NCBI RefSeq assembly: GCF_001428545.1
Contig: NZ_LMHZ01000023.1
Coordinates: forward strand, 262,235-317,977
Direction of reading: 5' to 3'
Length of the DNA stretch: 55,743 bases
DNA from: Noviherbaspirillum sp. Root189
GTDB lineage: Bacteria > Pseudomonadota > Gammaproteobacteria > Burkholderiales > Burkholderiaceae_D
Shown here: positions 35,383-42,841 of the stretch, one piece after another
Layout: each line of letters starts with the position of its first letter
Numbering within the stretch: position 1 is the stretch's first letter
Position numbers and translations under genes: made by a program
The notes under the pieces: model-generated
Told to the model about the DNA's origin: nothing
Database searches by the model: none
Seen by the model: the letters and a program-made list of their open reading frames with translations, nothing else

Positions 35383-35985
35383 ATGCCACGTAACGCGACC
35401 TCTAAAACTTCTTCCAAGTCGACCAAGGCCGCAGCTCGCGGCGCCAAGGCTTCCGCGACCGATGCCATCAAACTGCTCACCGAAGACCACAAAAAAGTAA
35501 GCGCGCTTTTTGATGAATTCGAAAAAATGAAAAAGAAAGGCGATGATGATGAAGAGGCAAAACAGCTGATCGTCGAAACCGTCTGCGCAGAACTGACCAT
35601 CCATGCGCAAATTGAAGAAGAGATCTTTTATCCGGCGGCACGTGATGCGATCGACGACATGGACTTGCTGGACGAAGCCGAAGTTGAACATGCATCCGCC
35701 AAGCAGCTGATCAGCGAACTGTCCGCCATGCAGCCTGGCGATGAACTGTACGACGCTAAATTTACCGTGCTGGGCGAGTATGTGAAACACCACGTCGAAG
35801 AAGAAGAAAAGGAAATGTTCCCGAAAGTGAAGAAATCCGATCTCGACCTCGAAGAACTGGGTGCGGAACTTGAGCAGCGCAAGATGGAACTGCGTGAAGA
35901 ACTCGGTCTTGTATCCGACGATGATGAGCTGGAAGACGAGGAAGGCAGCGCCACGAAGTCCACTTCGCGCAAGAATGTGCACTAA
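35383..35985 (+). CDS. Hemerythrin-like HHE domain protein
   Basis: 200 residues. Basic Lys/Ala/Ser N-terminus (about 28 residues), then an HHE four-helix bundle: LLTEDHKKVSALFDEF, IHAQIEEEIFYPAARDAI, AEVEHASAKQLI and YVKHHVEEEEKEMFPKV supply the His and Glu ligands of a di-iron site. The C-terminal tail is highly acidic, then SKNVH-type basic. Likely binds oxygen or NO or stores iron; soluble. The start is fixed by AAGGAG at 35371-35376 before the ATG at 35383. It stands alone before the Ku remnant. Confidence 0.9.
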   Translation: MPRNATSKTSSKSTKAAARGAKASATDAIKLLTEDHKKVSALFDEFEKMKKKGDDDEEAKQLIVETVCAELTIHAQIEEEIFYPAARDAIDDMDLLDEAEVEHASAKQLISELSAMQPGDELYDAKFTVLGEYVKHHVEEEEKEMFPKVKKSDLDLEELGAELEQRKMELREELGLVSDDDELEDEEGSATKSTSRKNVH

Positions 35986-36151
35986 TCCGCGACCGATGAC
36001 ATGCACAAGGTGACATCCATGTAAGTTTGGGAGTGCGATACGCCGCCATGCGATGCGATGCGGCGTACGAGCGTAAGCCGACGTAAGGGCGGCCTAGCTT
36101 ACGCTTCCATTTTCTGTCTCCCATATAGAAGATATTCCAGAAAGGCTTTTT

Positions 36152-36802
36152 GTGATTTCGCCAGATACGCAACGATACACGACCGCATCGCGGCCCACCC
36201 ATGCGGTGGACATTCTCGCCTTCGTGGGAGCCCAGGAAATTCCTTCTGATTATTTTGAAACACCGTACTATCTTCAACCCGCCCCGGGCGGCGAGAAGGC
36301 TTATGCGTTATTACGCGAAACGCTGCGCGAGAACCGTAAGATCGGCATCGCCTATGTGGTCATCCGCGCGCGTCAGCACCTGGCAGCGCTGGTCCCTGAA
36401 GGACAGTCGCTGGTGCTCAATACGCTGCGTTGGACAAGCGAGTCCGGATCGGCGCAACACTTTGGCTTGCCGGCAGAAGACGTGCTCGCCGCGCAAGAGC
36501 TGGCGATGATGGCCGCGCCGCTGGATACCGTTAGCTATCACGGAAACCCTGATATCGACGCGGCGGATCGGTCGCCGAATATGAGTGCCTTTGTCGAGCA
36601 ATCGGCGCTCGCCGGCGATGCGCCGGAAATCGTTGTAGAAGAACTGGACGACGTGACGGAAGACGACAACATGGCAGATGACTATCTTGCCTACGTCCTG
36701 AGCAGTAGCATGCATCCTCGCGGCGGCAGCACGCGGCGTGGCAGAACCTCTCACCAGCCTGCTTCGGCTGTGCGCCGCAGAATGACGTCAAGGCGTGGAT
36801 GA
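36152..36802 (+). CDS. ku: Truncated Ku-like DNA end-binding protein
   Basis: 216 residues matching only the middle of bacterial Ku: RPTHAVDILAFVGAQEIPS, YFETPYYLQP, KAYALLRETLRENRKIGIAY, RQHLAALVPEG and LVLNTLRW. Full Ku has about 90 residues before this, with the zinc-like Cys motif, and a conserved C-terminal helical part. Both are missing or strongly changed here: the C-terminal half is a divergent acidic stretch then an Arg-rich tail. AAAGG seven bases before the GTG at 36152 would allow expression. No ligD is in the window. Either a decaying gene or a reduced Ku relative. Confidence 0.75.
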   Translation: MISPDTQRYTTASRPTHAVDILAFVGAQEIPSDYFETPYYLQPAPGGEKAYALLRETLRENRKIGIAYVVIRARQHLAALVPEGQSLVLNTLRWTSESGSAQHFGLPAEDVLAAQELAMMAAPLDTVSYHGNPDIDAADRSPNMSAFVEQSALAGDAPEIVVEELDDVTEDDNMADDYLAYVLSSSMHPRGGSTRRGRTSHQPASAVRRRMTSRRG

Positions 36803-36940
36803 GCACTGGCCATGTCCGTTTTATCAGTGACTCAGTGACGGATCATCGCCTGTCGGTCGCTATAAAGTGAGGATTTGCATTGGTCCGGATTGGTTGGGTT
36901 TACCTACATTTGATCCGGGTTTGAAATATGCTCGAGCTGA

Positions 36941-37023
36941 GTTTGAATGAAGTTTGAATGAAGTTTGAATGAAGTTTGAATGAAGTTTGATGTGCGTTGT
37001 ACCTAGGCGCGTTGTACCTAGGC
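36941..37023 (+). repeat. Two adjacent short tandem repeats
   Basis: Four full copies and one partial copy of the 11-base unit GTTTGAATGAA run from 36941 to about 36990. Two exact copies of the 15-base unit GCGTTGTACCTAGGC follow at 36994-37023. They lie between the Ku-like gene and a strong terminator. Confidence 0.9.
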
Positions 37024-37045
37024 GAAGCTGTGTGATGTTCGGCTT

Positions 37046-37077
37046 GCAGGGCAATGAAAATTGCCCTGCTTTTTTTT
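37046..37077 (+). terminator. Strong intrinsic terminator
   Basis: GCAGGGCAAT at 37046-37055, GAAA loop, perfect complement at 37060-37069, then eight Ts. It ends a rightward transcript that includes the tandem repeats. The Ku-like stop is about 240 bases upstream, so either a long 3' end or a separate small RNA is terminated here. Confidence 0.92.
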
Positions 37078-37128
37078 GCGCGTCACATTGGCCACACCAT
37101 CAAGGCAAGAGCGTAGTCGATGGACTCA

Positions 37129-37623
37129 TTAGTTCTTTAGCACGCTAATCTGGCCATCCGATTCCATATACGCCGTTTTGACTTCCTCAATGGACTCGAT
37201 GCCATTCTCTCGAAGCTTGCTCCATAACTCGGTTTCGGTGATGAGTTCCCTGCGCATATTGTGCTTGAGCATGCGGCCACTCTGGACCAACGGTAGCGGT
37301 CGTGGCTGTGCCAGCTTCTGAATCGCCGGATATCGAAAGCTTAGCCAGTCCAGTAAAACATTCCAGCCAATCAGTGTCGAGACGAGAACCATGCCGTCCG
37401 TGATTGACGTGTATTCGCCTGACATGCCGTTTTGCGCTGCATCGGCAACAATCACGAGTACTAACATATCGGCGATGCCAACAGCACCAACGTCTCGCCG
37501 TATCACAAAGCGGAACAACAAGAGCAGGAACCAGTACATCGCGGTACCGCGTATCAGAATTTCGGTTACTGGCAGACTTAGCCCAAACAAGGCATCCCAG
37601 TCAACGGACGTAAAAGCCTCCAT
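37129..37623 (-). CDS. DUF421 (YetF-type) membrane protein
   Basis: 164 residues. Two to three N-terminal helices: ILIRGTAMYWFLLLLFRFVIRR, GIADMLVLVIVADAAQNG and ITDGMVLVSTLIGWNVLL. The soluble DUF421 domain follows: PLPLVQSGRMLKHNMRREL and TELWSKLRENGIESIEEV. The start at 37623 has AGGAGG upstream. Related proteins sit in the membrane and act in spore or stress contexts; no enzyme activity is known to me. Leftward, alone. Confidence 0.9.
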   Translation of the reverse strand: MEAFTSVDWDALFGLSLPVTEILIRGTAMYWFLLLLFRFVIRRDVGAVGIADMLVLVIVADAAQNGMSGEYTSITDGMVLVSTLIGWNVLLDWLSFRYPAIQKLAQPRPLPLVQSGRMLKHNMRRELITETELWSKLRENGIESIEEVKTAYMESDGQISVLKN

Positions 37624-37928
37624 GCTGCCTCCTGTATGCTGCTGTGCATTCGCATTCGCTGATCGCCAGCGACGACATGCGGATTGAGAATGCGGACACA
37701 GACGTTCAGGAAGGACAGGCAAGCCGCGCACGCACTCCGGAACGCCCAATCAGTCCATTGAAACATACTTGCCATGGTACGGATTTGAAATGCCGCAGTT
37801 GAGGGCAACAATACCGGAAAGCCCGCGCCTCGCAGGCAAAGGGCTAATACGGATTGAAATGCTCGCAGGACGTTGATGAACAGGCTGCTTGAAGGCGTTG
37901 CAGCCGCTTCACCGCAGTTGCTTCAGCT

Positions 37929-38501
37929 CTAGCGCCCGCTGCTCTGCATGTCGCTGCGCGGGCCTGTGCCGACGCCGACGGGCGGGGCATTGCTTGTCGT
38001 GGGGGCGGGATTGGGAACACCGGAGGTCAGCTTGTTGGTACCGAACGTACCTCTGCCAACCATGCGGCTCCAGTATCGGTCGATGTCCGCACTCCATTTC
38101 TGGTCCGACATGTCCGGCCATCTTCCCTTGTCAAATGCCGGCGCTTGGCTGATCGTTTCCCGATCCGCGTGGAGAACATATTGCCGGAGGTTGTCGCTCG
38201 GCTCCAGCGCCTGCCACGGCACCGCATGGAACTTGGGGCCCAGACCCATGATGCCGCCAAAACTCACTACGGCATACGCCACTTCACCACGTCCGGCATC
38301 CAGGATCAGGTCCTTGATGACGCCGATCTTCTTGTCCTTGGCGTCGCGTACGGTGGATCCGATGATTTTCGATCCCCGATAGAGTTGTGCCTGCGGGGCA
38401 CTCTCAGCCGATTGCGTAACTGGCGGGCGATCGGCATCAGCAGCACATGTCGTCAGCGGCAGCAGTCCCGCGAGCAGAATCACGGCGATTCCGGACTTCA
38501 T
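37929..38501 (-). CDS. Secreted PRC-barrel domain protein
   Basis: 190 residues. MKSGIAVILLAGLLPLTTCAADAD is a signal peptide. It may be lipoprotein-like, with Cys at 19, although LTTC is a poor lipobox. The PRC-barrel follows: YRGSKIIGSTVRDAKDKKIGV, IKDLILDAGRGEVAYAVVSF and KFHAVPWQALEPS. A tail WPDMSDQKWSADIDRYW and a Pro-rich end complete it. The start at 38501 has GGAGGGAC upstream. Periplasmic PRC-barrels are common beside stress genes; function unknown. Confidence 0.83.
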   Translation of the reverse strand: MKSGIAVILLAGLLPLTTCAADADRPPVTQSAESAPQAQLYRGSKIIGSTVRDAKDKKIGVIKDLILDAGRGEVAYAVVSFGGIMGLGPKFHAVPWQALEPSDNLRQYVLHADRETISQAPAFDKGRWPDMSDQKWSADIDRYWSRMVGRGTFGTNKLTSGVPNPAPTTSNAPPVGVGTGPRSDMQSSGR

Positions 38502-38732
38502 AGTCCCTCCATCTCTCCAGACATCGATGAAATGTACTGCATTATTGCAATGGAAAACCGCAATGGAAGGCAGCCATGCATAGCCGGCGCACATGGCGAC
38601 CGGTTAGCTATCCTGCGCCACCATCCAGAATTCGACCTTCTGAAAGCAACACCGTTCCCGGCGTTCGTCAGAACGCCGGCTTCAACATTCAAACTGCCTG
38701 TCCAATCTGGCTTCTTGCGCGCATACGTCTGG

Positions 38733-41351
38733 CTACTCGGCCGCCAGAGCGCTTTTCTTTTCCACCCATTTCACGGCTTCCGCCGCCTTCTTGCCTGCGA
38801 TGAAGGCATGGTCGGAGTTGTAATACTCCCATTCGCTGTAACGGCCTGCCAGAATGACGTCGTACATCGCCAGCCAGGACTTGATAGTCTCTACGTTCTT
38901 TGCCCGTGCATGGTCGTAGACCACATAGGCATAGGGCATGTCGACCTCGTTGGCGGCAATGATCTTATCGTCTTCCTTCAGCATGCCGACCTTGATGCAG
39001 TCGGCGATGCAGCGGTCGATCAACGCCTGTCCGCTCAGCTGCAGCGGCTTCCATGTCGGCGAATAAGTGATTTCGCAGGTGATGCCGAAACCGCCGGGCG
39101 GATTGCATTCGGGGCTGGCGTTGCCCTGCACAAAGATGCGGTGGAAGATCGAGTCTTCCGGGTAGTAGATCCAGTGCTTGTCGGTGATGTTTTCCCGTGC
39201 GACCCCAAGGTTCACGCAACGTACCGAGATGTGCTTGAGCCCGGCGGCGGCTTCGCGTACTTCTTCCGGGGCTTCATCACCGATCATTTTTACCAGTAGC
39301 GGCAATGGCATGGTGCTGATCAGGTTTTCATATTCGTAACGGCGCCCGTCCGCCAGCGTGATCAGGTGCTGCTTCGGCGATACCGCCACCACGTCGGCAT
39401 TCAGTTCGATTGTTCCTTTGATATGCGGGACAAAACCTGACATCAGCGCCTGAAATCCGCCGCGCAAGGGATAACCGAAACGCGCGTTCGGCCCCATGGG
39501 TTTGCCGGCCGGCTCCAGTGCGCCGCTAATCATTTCTTCCAGGTTCGGCAAGGGCACGCGTCCGCCCAGCCAGGAGGTTTCCATTTCGGTCAGTGGCACC
39601 GCCCATAGCTTGCGGTTATAGGGAATGGCGAAATGCTTGGCAATGCCCGCACCCCAGACCTGGTAAATGAATTCTTCAAAATTGGCCGGGCCACGCTTCT
39701 CAAGTGCGGCGACATTCGATCCCGGCAGCGTGACGCCGCCATCGGCGCAACAGTCGCTGGCCCTGGCTGCAGTCGGCACAGGCGCGTGCCCGGGTTTGCC
39801 GCTTCCATAGCGCGCCTCGATGGCGCCCATGATGCATTCTTTGATCACCTCGGGTGGGAGGCCATGCAGCGCTCCCTGAAACGGGTAACGCGTATAGACG
39901 TTCTTGCTGTAAATCCATGCTTCGCGATCCTGCCAGTGCATGTTGGAGCCGAGCAGAATGTCGTACAGCTCCAGCACGTAAGGATCATTCGAAAACATGA
40001 TGTGACCGGCATGATCGAAGGTAAAGCCATTGTCCTTGATCGAACGGCACCAACCGCCCACCATGTCACTCTTTTCCAGCAACACTGCGTCATGGCCGAG
40101 ATGATAAGCGGCCGATAAACCGGTCGGCCCGGCACCGATGATCGCCGTCTTCGCATAGCGGTTGGCGTCCTGCTGGCGCAAGCGGTTGACGTTGGGCGTG
40201 GCATCAGCGACGGCCAGCGCTTCGACATCGGGTTGCGGCAATGTCGCATCCTGCCGGCGCGGTGTCGTGTCAAGCAGCGTACGCATCTGCTCCACGGTGG
40301 AATCCCAGGAAGTGGCCGCCAATACCCGGCGCATGCCGTCGACCCGGCGCGCGTGTTCTTCGGGCGGCGCCAGCAGCGCCGCTTCGCAGGCCGCAATAAA
40401 CGCATCGGCATCCGCTGCAATCGCAACAATATCGCTGTAGCAGCTGGCGACGTCCGCCACCGGTGTACTTACGATCGGCAATTCCGCCGCCATGTACTCC
40501 AGCGTCTTGGTTGGACTGATGAATCTGGTGGATTCGTTCATCGCGAACGGCAGCAGGCACACGTCCCAGCCGGCAAGAAACTGCGGCAATGCCTCATAGG
40601 GTTGCTGGCCGAGGTAATGAATGTTCTCGCGCTGGGGCAGCGTCGCCGGATCAATCTTGACTACCGGTCCGACCAGCACGATCTGCCACATCGCATGGGC
40701 GTCGGCCAGCCTGCCGATCAGGTCGACATCAAAGCGTTCATCGATCACGCCATAGAAGCCAAGCCGCGGCCCGGGAATTTCACGGTGTGCGGGATGGGAA
40801 TTGGTACGATCGAGTGCCTGCAGGAAGTGCGCGGAATCAACGCTGCTGGGGAAACAATGGACGTTCGGATGTCGATCGCGTTTGGAACGGTACAGGCTTT
40901 GCCCGCCCGTAAAGACGATATCGGCCACCTTCAGCAATGCGCTCTCCCGTTGCAGGAGTTGCTTGGGCGCGTTCTTGAAAGAGGCCAGTTCATCCATGCA
41001 GTCATATACCACCAGGCGCGGTTGCAACTCCTGCAGCAGCGGCAGCGCCATCGGCGTATAGAACCATGCCATGTGATCGGGGTAATCGCGCACCACCTGC
41101 TTCAAAAGCTTTTGCAGGTGCGGTAACTGATCGTCGTGAAAGCCCGGCATGTTGACTGGCGTGTGCGGCTGGCATACAAGGACGTTGGGGATGGGTGAAT
41201 ACGTCTTCAGATAGGTGCGCTCGGCATCATAAACCGGCTCTTCCACGATGACGACCGGATAATGCCTGGCCATGCGCGATAGCAGATGCTGCGGACGCTG
41301 AAACACGAAATCCCAACGCAGGTGCGAGAACACAATGATTGCAGAAGCCAT
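38733..41351 (-). CDS. Glycosyltransferase fused to a UDP-galactopyranose-mutase-like FAD enzyme
   Basis: 872 residues in two halves. Residues 1-375, a GT-B transferase: FSHLRWDFVFQRPQHLL, VVYDCMDELASF, GFYGVIDERFD and STRFISPTKTLEYMAAELPIV. Residues ~405-872, an FAD amine-oxidase/UGM-type module: AIIGAGPTGLSAAYHLG, LLEKSDMVGGWCRS, HIMFSND, YTRYPFQGALHGLP, FAIPYNRKLW, LRGGFQALM and EWEYYNSDHAFIAGKKAAEA. The second half would interconvert or oxidise a UDP-sugar; the first would use a nucleotide sugar. The linker is Ala/Asp/Pro-rich. Start at 41351 after AAGGAGATAGC. It stands alone; a remote part of the glycan locus. Confidence 0.88.
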   Translation of the reverse strand: MASAIIVFSHLRWDFVFQRPQHLLSRMARHYPVVIVEEPVYDAERTYLKTYSPIPNVLVCQPHTPVNMPGFHDDQLPHLQKLLKQVVRDYPDHMAWFYTPMALPLLQELQPRLVVYDCMDELASFKNAPKQLLQRESALLKVADIVFTGGQSLYRSKRDRHPNVHCFPSSVDSAHFLQALDRTNSHPAHREIPGPRLGFYGVIDERFDVDLIGRLADAHAMWQIVLVGPVVKIDPATLPQRENIHYLGQQPYEALPQFLAGWDVCLLPFAMNESTRFISPTKTLEYMAAELPIVSTPVADVASCYSDIVAIAADADAFIAACEAALLAPPEEHARRVDGMRRVLAATSWDSTVEQMRTLLDTTPRRQDATLPQPDVEALAVADATPNVNRLRQQDANRYAKTAIIGAGPTGLSAAYHLGHDAVLLEKSDMVGGWCRSIKDNGFTFDHAGHIMFSNDPYVLELYDILLGSNMHWQDREAWIYSKNVYTRYPFQGALHGLPPEVIKECIMGAIEARYGSGKPGHAPVPTAARASDCCADGGVTLPGSNVAALEKRGPANFEEFIYQVWGAGIAKHFAIPYNRKLWAVPLTEMETSWLGGRVPLPNLEEMISGALEPAGKPMGPNARFGYPLRGGFQALMSGFVPHIKGTIELNADVVAVSPKQHLITLADGRRYEYENLISTMPLPLLVKMIGDEAPEEVREAAAGLKHISVRCVNLGVARENITDKHWIYYPEDSIFHRIFVQGNASPECNPPGGFGITCEITYSPTWKPLQLSGQALIDRCIADCIKVGMLKEDDKIIAANEVDMPYAYVVYDHARAKNVETIKSWLAMYDVILAGRYSEWEYYNSDHAFIAGKKAAEAVKWVEKKSALAAE

Positions 41352-42841
41352 GCTATCTCCTTGCCGCTAGGGCTTGAAATTGGGTTGAGAATGTTTGAGT
41401 GGACAGGAGCTGGCGGAATGCGCCCATGGCATTTGCCGCTTCCCGCCGACGCTGTCGGCCATCACACTCGGTCTTTTGAACGCAAGTCGGTCGAATGGAG
41501 AATGTCGTTGTCATTTCGTAGGCATGTGAGAACTTCCAGGTTGCGTGTTCGTGGCATCGGATGATATTGCGCTTACCTCCTCCTGCTGAATTGCCGCGTT
41601 GCCGGCCTGACGGTTTTCGTAAGATGCCACTACGGCATCGCTATAGCTCAATCGGTACAATTTCGCGATCGTTGGCGCAGGCGCGTTCGACGCATTGCTC
41701 TATACGGGAGCCTGTCTGCAATGCGTTTGCTTTTATCACGTGCTGCGTTACAAGCTTGCGCGGAGCGCAGATAACGCATTACGACAGGCCGACGCAAAAG
41801 CTGTGCCGACAAACCGGACTTCGTGCCCTTGCACAGCGCGCAAGAAAACAGGATGCCAAGCGGCGTCGCGAAAAGATAAAGCGGGCAAACCGGAAATGCG
41901 CCGGCAAGTGAAATCCAGCGACAAGGACGGCCTGAGCGGAGGCGCTTGCCGGGATGGTAAGAGTGGACGGACGAAGCTTGCAGCAACTCAGCAACATGAA
42001 AGACGTTTTCCGAATCGGGTCGGGCAATGAGGCTTGTTTCGATAGGGCCGCATTCGTGCAAGCTTTAATCCTGTAGTCGGGAATACCCTCTTCAGGCGTC
42101 TTGTACGAACTGCACCTACTATACGGAGCACATGGGCGGGTGCGCTGATCTTTCTCAAACCAGCAATAGCGTAAATACATGATGGATCATGCAATTTGCC
42201 TCCTCGGCATGTTTCGTGCTCAGCACAGACCAATCTCTTTCATCGGCAATACTGCGCGCTAGCCATACCACTTGACCATGCCGGGGAGCAATTAAATACC
42301 CATGTAAAAATGGCAAAACGGTGTAATCGTTACGTCACGATGTTATGACGAGGCCGTAGCGAGAAGAAAATGTGAAGAAGGGTATAAACACGATATGAAA
42401 AACATCAACCGACAGTGAGGCAACAGACGGGCAACAGATAGGAAACAGACAGGCGACAAATGATGCGCAAGCACAATGCTGCAGGATTTCGCTTCCAGCG
42501 AATGGAGGCTTTCTTCCTCACGCTGAAAAGAAAGTCATCGCTTTACCGGCACGACCGCAGACTCGCCATAGTGGCGAATACCGGCGCCGATAGGCAGGCC
42601 AATATCGTTACTTTGAAGAACATCAAACGCGCTTCTTGTCCTATGGGCTTATTCCTGTGCGCAAGCAAGGCGGCACATTCCTGGACAGCTAAGATACGCT
42701 GGGGAACTACTTACGGTGTTCGCGCGAAGGATGAAATCTGTACGTACTGTGCGTACCGTGCGGACATATCCTCCGCCGCGACTGGAATACATCACTTGAG
42801 GCGGAGAAGGAAGCATTTGTCAAAAGGAGTTGGTTTACATC
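41352..42841. other. Large gene-poor region upstream of the hybrid kinase
   Basis: About 1.5 kb, lower in GC than the flanks from 42230 onward. Open frames exist but none has ribosome sites, recognisable motifs or codon bias. It holds the promoter of the leftward fusion gene and the likely promoter region of the kinase at 42842, plus the degenerate repeats at 42419. A stretch near 41640 looks like a tRNA D-arm but cannot be folded further. Confidence 0.5.
42419..42462 (+). repeat. Four degenerate 11-bp direct repeats
   Basis: GGCAACAGACG, GGCAACAGATA, GGAAACAGACA and GGCGACAAATG follow each other without gaps about 380 bases upstream of the kinase start. The 11-base period nearly matches one DNA turn, as in stacked protein-binding sites. 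Confidence 0.6.

Noticed and set aside
41640-41720. tRNA-like sequence (TAGCTCAATCGGTA and GTTCGAC)
   Set aside because: Only D-arm- and T-arm-like strings are present; no acceptor stem, anticodon arm or correct spacing can be formed.
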